Below are positions 35,238 to 45,745 of a DNA stretch of 64,000 bases, one piece after another (the stretch's first letter is position 1; every line of letters starts with the position of its first letter). Both the position numbers and the translations under genes were made by a program. Under the pieces are notes generated by a model. The model made no database searches, was not told where the DNA came from, and saw nothing but the letters and a program-made list of their open reading frames with translations. Source of the stretch: Cafeteria roenbergensis. Lineage: Eukaryota > Sar > Bigyra > Bicosoecida > Cafeteriaceae. The stretch covers positions 91,222-155,221 of the forward strand of contig VLTN01000074.1 in assembly GCA_008330645.1 (NCBI GenBank). Direction: 5' to 3'.

Positions 35238-37631
35238 TCACACTCGGCTCCCACTCGCGGGCAACTGCGCGCCAATGCTGCTCAGCCCGCTCGCGCCGCC
35301 GAAGGTGGCTGTCTCGCCGCTGCCACTCTGCTGGACGGCGGCCGCGCCCGCTGAGGCCGGTCCGGCGGCGCTGAGCGCACTCCTGCCAGTCCGACGGGTC
35401 AGCCCCACTCGCTTCATGGCCCACGCAGCCCCCCAGATCAGGAGGGCTGCCCCCGCGACGGCGCCGATGACGACGAACACCGACACGCCACCGTCATCGG
35501 CAGGCTGCGTGCCATCGTCGCTGGTGCCAATGCTGCCGGTGGCGGCGCCGGAGGCGGTTGACGTGGCTGAGGGGCTGGCGGTGGGGGTGGGCGAGACCGA
35601 GGAGGTGGGCGAGGCCGTGGAGGTGGGCGAGGCTGTGGATGTCGGCGAGGCCGTGGAGGTGGGCGAGGCCGTGGACGTTGGCGAGGCCGTGGAGGTGGTC
35701 GAGGCCGAGGAGGTGGGCGAGGCCGAGGAGGTGGGCGAGGCCGTGGAGGTGGGCGATGCCGAGGAGGTGGGCGAAGCTGTTGACGTCGAAGAGGCTGTGG
35801 CTGAAGGCGAGGCAGAGGACGTCGGCGAGGCCGTGGAGGTGGGTGAGGCCGAGGAGGTGGGCGAAGCCGAGGAGGTGGGTGAGACCGTGGCTGAAGGCGA
35901 AGCCGTGGGGGTCGCCGAAGCTGTTGACGTCGGCGATGCTGTTGGGGAAGGGGACGCGCTCGCTGTGGCTGACGACGAGGGCGTTGGTGACGGTGACGGC
36001 GACGGCGATGGTGTGGGCGATGGAAGTGCCAATGGCACGGGCCCCTTCTTGGATGGCAGAGTGTCTGGCGTGTCGCCCACGTCGGTGGTATCGCCGTAGC
36101 CAAGCCTTCCGTTGCCGCCTGACCCGAACGCACGGGCTGTGCCGTCCTCCAGCATAACCAGGCTGTGCATCGACCCTGCTGCAATGGCGACCGCATTCCC
36201 GCCCAGCGACACAGGACCTTGCTCCGACGGCAGCGTGCCAATTGTGTCTCCCACGTTGGAGGTGTCACCGTACCCAAGCCTGCCGTTGGTACCAAGGCCG
36301 AACGCCAGCACGGAGCCATCGTCAAGAAGCACCAAGCTGTGAGAGTCGCCAGCAGCCACAGCCGTTGCATTGCCGCCCAGCGACACAGGACCTTGCTTCG
36401 ACGGCACTTTTGAGGTTGCGCGTCCGACGTCGAACGTGTCACCGTACCCAAGCCTGCCGTTGTCCCCTTCGCCGAACGCCAGCACGGAGCCGTCGTCCAG
36501 TAGCACCAAGCTGTGAACGTCTCCAGCAGCCACAGCCGTCGCATTGCCGCCCAGCGACACAGGACCTTGCTTCGACGGCACGGTGAAAGGCGTGTCTGCC
36601 ACCTTGGAGGTGTCACCGTAGCCAAGCCTGCCGTTGGCACCAAGGCCGAACGCCATCACCGAGCCGTCGTCCAGAAGCACCAAGCTGTGAGCGCCGCCTG
36701 CAGCCACCGCCACCGCATTGCCGCCCAGCGACACAGGGCCCTTGTCGATCGGCAGCGTGTCGAGCGTGTCGCCAATATTTCTGGTGGAGCCGGATCCGAG
36801 CTTGCCATCGGCACCGTCCCCGAACGCGAAGAGTTTGCCGTCTGCCATCGCCACCAGGGTGTGGCTGGCTCCGGCAGCAACGGCCACCGCGTTGCCGCCC
36901 AGGTTCACCCCTCCCTGCAGCGACGGCAGTGTGGATTCCTTGTCGCCGATTTTGTTGGTGGACCCGTATCCGAGCTTGCCATAGCTTCCACTTTCGAACG
37001 TTTTCACAGATCCATCGACAAGCAGCACCACGCTGTGATACTTCCCGGCCGAAACGGCCGCCGCTAGCCCACCCAGCGGCACTGGGCCCTGGTCGATCGG
37101 CAGCGTGTCCTGCGTGTTACCCACACTCGAAGTGGCGCCGTACCCGAGCTGGCCGTATGAGCCCCAGCCGAAAGCCCGGAGCGTGCCGTCGCCGACCACA
37201 ACAAGGCTGTGATAGTTGCCAGCAGCCACGCTCGTTGCCAGCGTCTGCAGCCGCCTGCCCGCCCTTGCATGATGTGCCACCGCTGCAAGCACGTCGAACG
37301 TTGGCTGCGGCAATGAGTTCGAGGCTCGGCGGGCGAGCGAATCGGGCGGCCGTCCCGAGCGCGTCGCGGCCGCGTCATCTCGCCCTGCGGTCACGCCCGG
37401 CTGTCCGCCGTGCGCGCCGTGGGAAGCCGTCCCGTTCGCGCTGCCGAGCAGCGATGCCGCCTCAGAGCCGCGCGCCTCGGTTTTCCGCAGGCCAGCAGCA
37501 GCGCAGGGCGAGGCATGGGCCAGGACAACGAGAAGTGCTGCCGAAATGGCGAGCGGTGCCGATCTGCCACCGCGCGGCGACTGCTGCACGCGGCCCACGA
37601 TGCGCGGGCGGGCGCAGCACTTGTCAAGCAT
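35238..37631 (-). CDS. RCC1-repeat (beta-propeller) type I membrane protein
   Basis: The chosen start is the ATG at 37629-37631, because it begins a good signal peptide (hydrophobic core APLAISAALLVVLAHAS, then PCAAA); the frame stays open further upstream. Residues about 130-520 hold some seven RCC1-type repeats of about 55-60 residues with the pattern AVAAGxxHSLVLLDDGSVxAFG and GxNGRLGYGDT, which should fold as a seven-blade propeller. A long Pro/Ser/Thr/Ala stalk follows (about 525-690, built on SPTSSAS repeats). Next comes one membrane segment near 713-735 (VFVVIGAVAGAALLIWGAAW) and a short cytoplasmic tail rich in Ser, Gly and Ala. The likely role is as a surface or vesicle receptor; the ligand is unknown. 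The gene lies inside a 5.9-kb segment with inverted-repeat ends, and two truncated copies of its 3' end flank it. Confidence 0.85.
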   Translation of the reverse strand: MLDKCCARPRIVGRVQQSPRGGRSAPLAISAALLVVLAHASPCAAAGLRKTEARGSEAASLLGSANGTASHGAHGGQPGVTAGRDDAAATRSGRPPDSLARRASNSLPQPTFDVLAAVAHHARAGRRLQTLATSVAAGNYHSLVVVGDGTLRAFGWGSYGQLGYGATSSVGNTQDTLPIDQGPVPLGGLAAAVSAGKYHSVVLLVDGSVKTFESGSYGKLGYGSTNKIGDKESTLPSLQGGVNLGGNAVAVAAGASHTLVAMADGKLFAFGDGADGKLGSGSTRNIGDTLDTLPIDKGPVSLGGNAVAVAAGGAHSLVLLDDGSVMAFGLGANGRLGYGDTSKVADTPFTVPSKQGPVSLGGNATAVAAGDVHSLVLLDDGSVLAFGEGDNGRLGYGDTFDVGRATSKVPSKQGPVSLGGNATAVAAGDSHSLVLLDDGSVLAFGLGTNGRLGYGDTSNVGDTIGTLPSEQGPVSLGGNAVAIAAGSMHSLVMLEDGTARAFGSGGNGRLGYGDTTDVGDTPDTLPSKKGPVPLALPSPTPSPSPSPSPTPSSSATASASPSPTASPTSTASATPTASPSATVSPTSSASPTSSASPTSTASPTSSASPSATASSTSTASPTSSASPTSTASPTSSASPTSSASTTSTASPTSTASPTSTASPTSTASPTSTASPTSSVSPTPTASPSATSTASGAATGSIGTSDDGTQPADDGGVSVFVVIGAVAGAALLIWGAAWAMKRVGLTRRTGRSALSAAGPASAGAAAVQQSGSGETATFGGASGLSSIGAQLPASGSRV
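35550..36030. repeat. Minisatellite encoding the Ser/Thr/Pro stalk
   Basis: A GAGGTGGGCGAGGCCGTG-type 18-bp unit (plus strand) is repeated with variation. It encodes SPTSTA/SPTSSA on the minus strand. The array is in frame, so its length variation alters stalk length. Related but shorter arrays occur in the truncated copies. Confidence 0.9.
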
Positions 37632-38344
37632 TCCGGGCCTCGAGGCTTTGAGCGAGGGCGGCGGGAGTGAGGCGGACGCGAAGAAGAGTGCTTGGCGTGC
37701 GCGGAAACCTGCCGGCTGAAGGTTTCGACTCAGAAATGTTGGCCACGCCACTTGACACTGCAGTGCGAATGCGAATGCACTGCGACACGCGCCAACAGCA
37801 CGGACGTGGTCCGGGAAGCGGGATCGGCCCCTCTGGGCGCGCGCACAGGCGCCGCTGGCTGGGGCCGCCAAGCGCAGCGAGCGGGAGCTGCCACCGTGCT
37901 CTGGGCTCTCGGGCCGGGCCGAGGAGCTGGCCCCGTGGCAGCAACCGTTTCACGCTCTGCCGCTCATCGGCCGCGCAGCTTGGACTGACCCTGCCGTTCG
38001 GCGCTTCCACCGCAACGCGAGGGGTCGCGCTCGTGCGCCCCAACGCAGCCAGCGCAGGTCGGATCTGGGCTGGACCATGGACCGCGCGTGGGCTCGCGAA
38101 GCGGCTGTGTAGGCGGTGCTTGGGTGGGCGGACAAACCGTCGTGTGTGCGCAGCCCGCGAAGCGCGGGCGACTCAGGCCGGCCCGGCGACTGCGCAAGGC
38201 GCTGGCTGAGCGACTCGCTCACGGCGCGTGCGAGGGCGGGTGTGGGGTGTGGGGTGGACAGCGAGCGCGTTCGCCATCTGTTTTTGCGATGCCGCTGCAG
38301 CCCGCAAGCCGCGAGACAAATCGTGCGGGTCGCACGTGGGCCCG
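37632..38344. other. 5' region of the RCC1-like gene and duplicated flank
   Basis: About 300 bp of presumed promoter is followed from about 37,915 by sequence duplicated at 34.8-35.2 kb (the common edge reads GGCCGAGGAGCTGGCC). No gene is supported. Confidence 0.5.
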
Positions 38345-38898
38345 TCACACTCGGCCGCCACCCGCGGGTGACTGTGCGCCGATGCTGCTCAGCCCGCTCG
38401 CGCCGCCGACGGCAGATGCATCGCCGCTGCCGGTCTGCTGGACAGCGCCCGCGCCTGTCAGAGTCGGTCCGGCAGCGCTGAGCGCACTCTCGCCAGTTCG
38501 GCGGCCAGCCCCACTCGCTTCATGGCCCACGCCGCCCCGCCGAGCAGGAGGGCTGCCCCCGCGACGGCGCCGAAGACGACGAACGCCGACAAGCCACTGT
38601 CATCTGCGGGCTGCGTGCCATCGTCCCTGGTGCCGATGCTGCGGGTCGCGGCACCCGAGGCGGTTGGCGAAGCGGAGGGGCTGGCGGTGGGTGTCGGCGA
38701 GGCCGTGGAGGTGGGCGAGTCCGTGGAGGTGGGCGAGGCTGTGACCGACGACGAGACCGTCGGCGCTGGCGAGGATACGTGCGTCACGGAAGCAGTGGCT
38801 GTCGGAGTTGTGGTTTGCGAGGCTGGTGGCGTCGGCGTCGGCCATGCCGCTGCGGCCGCCCCAAACCGCGCCATCAGCCGCCCGCACGCAGACACCAC
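38345..38898 (-). pseudogene. Second truncated copy of the RCC1-like gene 3' end
   Basis: The minus strand encodes a Pro/Thr-rich stalk with SPTSTDSPTSTASPTPT, then the same GTRDDGTQPADDSG linker, membrane segment (AFVVFGAVAGAALLLGGAAW) and, in another frame, the tail with AVQQTGSGDASA. It is nearly identical to the 34.4-34.8 kb copy and lacks the propeller and signal peptide. A start at an ATG at 38896-38898 would give about 146 residues. Confidence 0.72.
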
Positions 38899-39070
38899 AC
38901 GCTTGCCTCCACTGTGGTCCTGCGGCTGAGGCTTGGCATGACAATGCCACTTCAGGGTGAGTTCGACTGCACGTGGCGCGAGTGCAGAAAATCATGCAAA
39001 TTCGTTCGGTAACCGGTTGGGTTCATATTTGTCCGCGGACGTAGATTCCAGCCCGACCAAACAGACGAGC

Positions 39071-39532
39071 CATCTTGCACCGTCCCGACACTCTCTTGGG
39101 CTACGCGGCTTCCCCACAGCGTGCTGGGGGTGCCCCCGGCGTGACCCAGAGGGTCCCGAGCTCAAGTCTACCCGCCTGCGTTGGCGGCCAAGACAAGCAG
39201 CTCTCCGGCAAGGCGCGCGCAGCGTGCGCTTCGCTTTGCCTTCCGTGCCGCGCGAACGCTCGCACAGCACTCCGGGGCCCGTTTCGGTCGGATTTGAGGT
39301 TGTGTGAGAGCAAAGCCGCATTCGTGACCCGCCCGCCCATCCCGCGGCAGGCCGGGAGGTGGCTTGCGAGGTTTCAGTGCCCCCCGTGGGTGCAATCTCC
39401 GAGCAAGGCACCGCCACTCCCAGCCTGCTGGCGCCGGACACCGAACAGGTGCCCATTTGGCCACTGCTGGATGCGTGATCACCATCCCTTACGATCACAC
39501 GCATCAGCTCGAATCGGAGGCGTTACCGGACA
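39071..39532 (-). repeat. Right arm of the ~460-bp inverted repeat pair
   Basis: This is the reverse complement of 33642-34106, with an outer edge at CCGGACA (39526-39532). Together the arms bound a 5.9-kb interval. No target-site duplication is obvious outside the edges and no transposase is present inside. Confidence 0.9.
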
Positions 39533-40041
39533 GCGTGGGAGCCGTGCGCGATAGAAGCTCGCCGTGGGCCCTCAACCGGGTTCGCTGGAATGTTGCAACG
39601 CATGTTTTCGCAGCCGAGGCTGCGCGCTTGTCAAGAACGGCAGCCAGAAGGACAAACGGGGTCCGAAGCTACTGTCATGTATTGGAATGATCGTCACTGA
39701 TGAAATTGGCTCCCCGAGTTCCATCAGGACTGAGACACGGGGAACAGATAGCAGGGCTCGCTGAAACGGCTATGCAGCGCCATTTGATGGAGTTCGTGCG
39801 CACGGAGTCAGCATCCGGGCGATCAAGGCGGAATACCGCAGCTCGCAAGCGAATCGGCAGCAGTGCCTTGCAACGTCCGGCGGCAGCATCTTGTACCGAG
39901 CTCTCTGCGGTTGCAAGCGCTCACCTCCCAAGCATGAACTCATCTCTCTGGCCTGCATGCTGCCGAGTCAGAAGCGCTGCTCAGCAAGGGCCTTGCTCTG
40001 CCAAGTGGCACTTGGTTTGCGGTACGCGGCTGCAGCACGGA
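39533..40041. other. Intergenic region
   Basis: This stretch has somewhat lower GC than its surroundings. I see no supportable gene, RNA or repeat in it. Confidence 0.45.
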
Positions 40042-41734
40042 CTACACCGCAGCGCCCGAGGTCGCCGCCGCTGCCTCGCTCCTCAGGGCAGCGGGGCCTG
40101 GGGCAGCCGCGCCGTCCGTGTGGCTGGCCGATTGCTGGATGGCCGTGTCCGCTCTTGCACTGAATCTCGCCACCGGGCCCCTGCTGCGCCGCCTCACGCT
40201 TGTCTGACGGTTTGTGAGCCAGAACGCGCCGCCCACAAGCAGCGCTGCCCCTGCAACCGACGCCACAACCACGCCTGGCGACACGGCCCCACCGCTGGCC
40301 GGCGCACCGACCAGTCCATCGGCGCCGCCATTTCCGACAAGCCCAGCTCCTTGGCTGGGCGTGGGGGAAGGACTGCCCGAGGGCAACGCGGATGCTGTCG
40401 GCGACGGTGTGGCAGTGGGCGTGGTGGTCGACGAAGGGGTGCCGGTCGGGCTTGCAGTGGACGAGGGCGTGCCTGACGGCGACGGCGAAGACGATGGCGT
40501 GGGTGTGGCAGACGGGGTGAGCGATGCCGAGGGCGTCGGGGTGGCGCTTGAGCTTGATATTGGGGTGTGGGTTGGTGGGGAGCTTGGCGTCAGAGATGGT
40601 GTCGACGTCGACGAGGCGGTTGGAGATGGCGTCGACGTCGACGAGGCGGTTGGAGATGGCGTCGACGTCGAAGTGGCTCTAGACGTCGGCGACGGTGACG
40701 GCGAGGAGCTAGACGTTGGCGACGGCGACGACGAGGCGCTAGACGTTGGCGACGGCGGCGACGAGGCGCTAGACGTTGGCGACGGCGACGACGAGGCGCT
40801 AGACGTTGGCGACGGCGACGACGAGGCGCTAGACGTTGGCGACGGCGACGGCGAGGAGGATGACGTGGTCGAAAGACCCCTCGGTGCCAGGGTTGACGTC
40901 TGAGACCAGGGTGGGCGCGTTGGTGCCGTCGTACACATACAGCTCCTGGCCGATGCCGTCGCCTTTGTCGGCACTCATGTACAACTGGCCGTCGAAGACA
41001 CACATGTGAGAAGGATTGCTGCTGTCGGCGCCGTTGGTGTTGATGTCGGAGCCCAGCTTGACGGTGGAGCCATCGTAAACGAGGAGCTCGACGCCCTTGT
41101 TCAGGCCGTGGGAGTCGGCTTGCATGTAGAGCTTCCCATTGAAGACGGTGAGGTACTTGGGGTCGCCGCCCTTGCCCGCCTCAGTGCTGAAGTCGTGAAC
41201 TTTCGACACCGTCTTGTCTGAGCTCATTGCATGCAGCTCCCTGCCTTGGCCGGTGGCCGCCTCAGCTGCAAAATACATCTTGCTGCTGTAGACAGTCAAG
41301 TACGCCGGGAACGAGCTGGTCTCACCGGCGAAAACATCTGCAGCCGAATATACGCCCCACTGGCCAGGGTCGTACAATCCAACCTCAACGCCTTGGCCGT
41401 AGAAGAAGACGGTGACGTAGGTCGTCCCGTCGAAATCGCACATGTAGAGGTCCTCAGTGGTGGTAGCCGTGTCGATGTTTCTCTTCACGGGGGAAGCCGA
41501 GAGCCCAATACTGTACGTGAACAGCTCCACGTTTGGCTGCTTGTTTTCGCCGTCGCCCGCGTCGCCGCCGAAAAAGATGGCGTCGTTGATCTCGAAGAGA
41601 TGGCGTACTTGGCCGTTGCCACCAAACACGTTGATGTCCTTGAGCAGGAAGGGCGCAGTTGAGTCGGCCGTCGCAAGCGACAAAAGTCCTGACACGACAA
41701 GCGCCAACTGGAGCAGAGGGCCGCGCTGCCTCAA
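40042..41734 (-). CDS. ELxxxDGT-repeat surface protein with Ser/Pro stalk and membrane anchor; one frameshift near 40,880
   Basis: The start at 41734 gives a signal peptide (LLQLALVVSGLLSLATADS). The ectodomain, about 285 residues, carries repeats of the type seen in ELWxxDGT proteins: YLTVYSSKMYFAAEAATGQG RELHAM, YLTVFNGKLYMQAD with VELLVYDGS, and MCVFDGQLYMSADKGD with QELYVYDGT. After LVSDVNPGTEG the frame ends about 20 codons later at a stop. Another frame, beginning at the same place, continues as a Ser/Pro/Thr stalk, a membrane segment (VVVASVAGAALLVGGAFWLT) and a tail ending at 40042. The switch coincides with a GGGG run, where one base fewer would join the frames. It may be a sequence error or a real disruption. 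The architecture is the same as that of the RCC1-like gene. Confidence 0.75.
40590..40860. repeat. Minisatellite encoding the second Ser/Pro stalk
   Basis: Tandem 30-bp-type units (plus-strand GACGTTGGCGACGGCGACG followed by ACGAGGCGCTA) encode SSPSPTSSAS on the minus strand. A second block near 40,590-40,670 repeats GTTGGAGATGGCGTCGACG. Confidence 0.9.
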
Positions 41735-42721
41735 ACCCTGGAAAGTCGGTGTGAAAACCTGCGCGGGGAGGCAAGCGGCCCCAAGACCAACGTGGCGCGC
41801 TTGGTGTCATGCTCAACGGCGGTGCAAAAGTGTGCCGCGAAAGGTGAGCCGCCGAACCGAACCGGCAGACATGCCCAAGCCGCGAGCTGTCTCTGGAACC
41901 GCCCGGCTGCTGAGTCTTCAACTGACCTCTGGGATGTGATGCTCAACGAACTGCGGCGGTGTCTCGGGCTGCCTGGGAGCCCGAAGTTGTTGCCGCGATG
42001 CTTGTGGGACCTTTGTCCGGCTCAACAAGTCGCCGATTCCCTCGCAAGCGCGGCGAAGGTGACGATGAGCGCGGGGGCCACTGCTTTTTCGCGGAGGCAC
42101 AAGCTTGGTCTGGGCAGCAGGGACCGCAGCAGCGCGGCTGGCTCGGTGGGTTTGAGTGGCTTTGGTTCGGGGAGCCGTGCAGCGGCAGTGAGGCATTCCT
42201 TCGCGCGAGGCGCAGGACATTGCAGAGCCCCGCGCATTCGGAGCGTGGCGCGCCCGGGACCCTTGTTGTCCTTGGCGTATACTAGTGCGCGAAAGCGAAA
42301 AGTGGGTCGACGGGGTCGGGGCTCGCTTTGCTGGGATGCGCGCCTCGGCCTGATCCCGACTGTGATCCTTGAAATGTTTCGCTGGCTGCGCCCTGCGCGA
42401 GCCCACTCATGCTTCGCTTGCGAGGCACTCCGCGTCGCCCCGTCCGCCCGTGATTTCCTTGCAATGCCCCACCCGGTGCCCCCCCTCCGGACGAGTTTGT
42501 TCGGAGGTCGCTCCCGGCCGGGACCGCAGCGATGCGCAATTCGAAGCGCTGCTGGTCGATCGCACGCGCGGAGCAGAGCCCGCCTCCGGACCGCAACAGC
42601 GCGGCAGACTCGATGGTGCTGGACGCCACCGCCGCGCCGCCTGGTCCGCACTCCCGACGGATCCTTGCCGGCACAAGGAAGCAGCGCGTCCGTTAGCTCT
42701 GGAGGGCTGGGGATTTGCCGC
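41735..42721. other. Intergenic region between divergent genes
   Basis: About 990 bp lies between the ELxxxDGT gene start and the hydrolase start. No exon, RNA or repeat is supported. The frame used by the hydrolase happens to be open leftward across it, but the composition does not look coding. Confidence 0.5.
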
Positions 42722-44872
42722 ATGAGTGCCCCGATGCCCCGCCCAGCGACGGCAGTGGAAACGTTTTCCTTTCCCCTCGGCGCCTTTCCGACGGTGCGGG
42801 CGGCCCTGTGGGTGAACTTCCTTCGCTCGCTCGCCCCGTCCCTGGTTGCGTGGTCTGCGCTGGCATCAGTGGCCCGCTGGAACGCTGACTTGGTGTCCCT
42901 TGCAATCGGAGCGGCGGTCAGCGGCAGCCTTCACTACCTCGGCCACCGCTTCGCCGGCCTCATCATCGTCCCCGGCCAGGCCAAGGCGACAGCCGGCCTG
43001 CTTTCGTGGCTGAGCGGCCAGTCGCTCCTCGACCGGTTCAGCCCTGGTCTCCGGGCGGGGCTTGCCAACGCCGGGCGCCGGCTGGAGCAGGAGGAGCAGC
43101 TCCGGCCAGCAAACGGCCAGCGCCTCCTCGCCAGTGCGGGAGGGGTCAGGGTTCGCCTGCGCATCGCGCTGGCCTTTTCGGGCGGAGATGTCGACGCTGC
43201 GGTGATTGGCGGTGCGGCTGCGCCGGTTCCCAGTGGGGCATTCCTCAGGTGCCTCGCCGCCTCCGGTCTGGGCCCGTGGGCGGGATCCGGCCCGCACACT
43301 TCGCAATCGGGCTCTGTGGGAAGGGGACTTGGCTCTGCAGGCGGCGGCGCGGGCGCCGGTGGGAGTCTGACCCGCTCAGGCCGCTCTCACGGCGAATCGT
43401 TCTCCCGGGAAGGGTCGGTCACCGGGTCGGTCACCGGTTCGGGGTCCGTTGCAAGCGCGCGGTTCGATGACGACGACGCGGCAGACGGCCTCTCAGGCCG
43501 TGGCGTAGCCGCCACTGCCGCAGCTGGTGCCGCCGCTGGTGCCGGTGCTGGTGCTGGTGCCGCAGCCGCTGCTGCTGCCGCTGCTGCCGCTGCTGCCGAC
43601 TCTGACGACGGCGACGACGACGACGACGACAGCAGCGGCGACGCCAGCGCCTCGTTGCTGCGGCGCAGCTCTGCCGCGGCGGCACCGGGTGGCTCTGCCA
43701 GGGGCCCAGGGCGTGGCTCTGCCGGGTCAAGATTCGCGTCGACCCCGTCGGTCGGTGTGGCTGGTGCAGGGGCGGCGGCGTCAGCGGCGGCGGCAGCGGC
43801 GGCAGCAGCAGCGGCGGCAGCGGCGGCGGCAGCGTCTGGTCCCAAGGCCCGTCTGTGTGTGGTGTATCTGGGGGGCAACGCGGAGCTGTGGGAGCGGTTA
43901 CGCGAGGTTGAGCGACTCCTGGGCCGGGGGTGCGTCGTGGTCGCGCCCAACTACCCGGGTGTGGGCGATTCCAGCGGTCACGCCACTGCGAGCGGGATGC
44001 TTCTGACGGGGGCGGCGGCGCTTGAGTTCGCCCAGGTTCACTTGGGGTTCGAGCGGCGCCGCATCGTGCTGTTCGGCCACTCGATCGGGGGCGCTGTGGC
44101 TTGCGAGCTTGCACAACACTACCCCGATTGCCATCTGTTGGCTGACAGAACGTTTGGGAGGCTGGCCGATGTCGCGGCAACGGTTGTCACGCGCATGGTG
44201 GCACCCGCTGCCGCGCTGCGGGTGGCGAGGGCTGACGCCGAGGCAACGGCCGCGCTGACGTCATCGAGCAGCGGGCGCTTCGAGCTGGGCGGGCCTGGCG
44301 GCGGCGGCGGCGGCGGCGGCGCTGGCAGCGGCTGGCAGCATTCGTCGTCGACGGCCGCCGGTGCCAGCACCGCCGGCCGCCGCGCCGGCCCGCCGCCGCC
44401 CGCCTCCATGGTCTCTTGGAGCGACGCGGTGGTGTCCGTTGAGTCGTGGGCTCGCCTGCTGCTGCTCATGGGCGTGGGCTGGGAGCTGGACGGGGCCAGC
44501 GCGTACCGCGCGCTGCTGCTCCGCGAAAAGGCTGCCCGAAGCAAGATGATGCCGGGAAGCCGCGAAACCGCGTCCTTGGGCGGGCCAGGCGGGCCCTCCG
44601 GGGGCAGCGATGCCATCGCGCGCGCGCTTGTTGCGGCGCGCGACGTTCCTGGCCTGGGCAACCGGCTGATGCTGTTTTCGCCCGCTGACCGGGTCATCCC
44701 CGTCCGAGTGTCGCTGCCCTTCACGCTGGGCTGCTACGCCGCAGATCTCATCCCGCCCAGCGAGGGCGTGGGCATGGTCCCCACCGGCGGCGACGAGCAC
44801 AACCGGGACTTTACGCCTCCCGAGTGGCTCCGCGTCGCCGCCTTCCTGGACAAGTGTGCAAGCCATATCTGA
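42722..44872 (+). CDS. Alpha/beta hydrolase with N-terminal membrane region (716 aa)
   Basis: The start chosen is ATG 42722, because hydrophobic N-terminal helices begin just after it (residues about 20-85, including LVSLAIGAAVSGSLHYLGHRF). The catalytic domain begins near residue 378 with LCVVYLGGNAELW. Next are the VVAPNYPGVGDSSG loop and the nucleophile elbow FGHSIGGAVA with Ser454. Later come the acid LFSPADRVIPV (Asp656) and GGDEHNRDF (His693). The triad order Ser-Asp-His and the NYPGVGDSSG motif match ABHD-type serine hydrolases. Two insertions are odd: a run of Ala, Asp and Ser of about 200 residues before the domain, and a Gly/Ser/Ala-rich block between the nucleophile and the acid. 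The iterated word GGCTCTGCC is common in these insertions. The substrate is unknown (lipid or acyl ester by family). Confidence 0.83.
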   Translation: MSAPMPRPATAVETFSFPLGAFPTVRAALWVNFLRSLAPSLVAWSALASVARWNADLVSLAIGAAVSGSLHYLGHRFAGLIIVPGQAKATAGLLSWLSGQSLLDRFSPGLRAGLANAGRRLEQEEQLRPANGQRLLASAGGVRVRLRIALAFSGGDVDAAVIGGAAAPVPSGAFLRCLAASGLGPWAGSGPHTSQSGSVGRGLGSAGGGAGAGGSLTRSGRSHGESFSREGSVTGSVTGSGSVASARFDDDDAADGLSGRGVAATAAAGAAAGAGAGAGAAAAAAAAAAAAADSDDGDDDDDDSSGDASASLLRRSSAAAAPGGSARGPGRGSAGSRFASTPSVGVAGAGAAASAAAAAAAAAAAAAAAAASGPKARLCVVYLGGNAELWERLREVERLLGRGCVVVAPNYPGVGDSSGHATASGMLLTGAAALEFAQVHLGFERRRIVLFGHSIGGAVACELAQHYPDCHLLADRTFGRLADVAATVVTRMVAPAAALRVARADAEATAALTSSSSGRFELGGPGGGGGGGGAGSGWQHSSSTAAGASTAGRRAGPPPPASMVSWSDAVVSVESWARLLLLMGVGWELDGASAYRALLLREKAARSKMMPGSRETASLGGPGGPSGGSDAIARALVAARDVPGLGNRLMLFSPADRVIPVRVSLPFTLGCYAADLIPPSEGVGMVPTGGDEHNRDFTPPEWLRVAAFLDKCASHI

Positions 44873-45745
44873 GTGCGTCGCAGCGAACCCTGGCCGCGCG
44901 AGGAAGCCTGGGCGAGCGGGCAGCGCAGCAGCGCAAACACCCACGCCGTGGCCAGCGCGAGCAGTCACCGAACGCCCCGCCTGGCCGCAGCCGCAGCCGC
45001 AGCCGCTCCCGGACACTCGCCAGGCCGGGGGCGCACACGCGGCCGCGCGGCTGTCTGCGGCGACCCCGCCCACCCTATCCACCCTCGGGTCTGAGCCGGG
45101 ACGAGTAGGACGGACAGACAGTCCGGACTTGCGATTGGTCGCAACCGGGCGGCCGCGCCGCGCTGGCTTCCTCCCGGAGCCGGCAAAGGCGAGCGCGCCG
45201 GGAGGGATTGCCGGCGTTCTCGGCTCGGCCAGCGGCGCCGCGCGGCCCGCGCGAGGCGGCGACCCGGCTCCGGGTCGCGCCAGCCGGCCTTGCAGCGCCC
45301 AGTGACCCCGCTGCGCGGCGGGGTCACAGAAACCGACTGACGGGCGCGGGCGCAACGCGCCTCGTCCCAGCAAAGCTTCGCTCCGCCCTGGAGAGACGGC
45401 CCCGGCTGGGTGCTGTGGCGGGGGCGGTTCGGTGCGCGAGCGATGGTGTGGACCGGGCGAGTGAAGCCGTCGCTGCACTCTGGGCCTATTTGGGACTGTT
45501 CCTGTTCCGGCTGCTCCCGAATAGGAATTCCATTTGGAACGCTAGTTGGGCCGCAGCACTCTGCTCGCCGACCTGCCGCAGACCTGTTGCCGCACTCCCG
45601 CACGGCGCGGCCCCCCCACAAGCGGCCCCGAACCGCGCCCCGCCCGTGCACCCCCGCGACTCTGGCCGGCACTGGCCTCGCCCTGGGCAGCCCCTGTGCC
45701 GCCGAGCCCCCAGCGCGCTGCTGAAGCGACCGTCGAATTCGGCGA
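44873..45745. other. Intergenic region
   Basis: This stretch lies between the hydrolase stop and the proposed first exon of the FYVE gene. No supportable coding exon or RNA gene is seen. Confidence 0.45.

Noticed and set aside
35558-36157. Plus-strand Trp/Arg-rich frames over the RCC1-gene stalk
   Set aside because: Antisense shadow of the stalk repeat.
33642-39532. Complete DNA transposon
   Set aside because: The inverted repeats are clear, but no transposase and no target duplication are visible, so I report only an inverted-repeat-bounded segment.
40214-40903. Plus-strand frame rich in VGDGDDEALD repeats
   Set aside because: It is the antisense of the Ser/Pro stalk minisatellite of the minus-strand surface gene; no independent start, domain or promoter.
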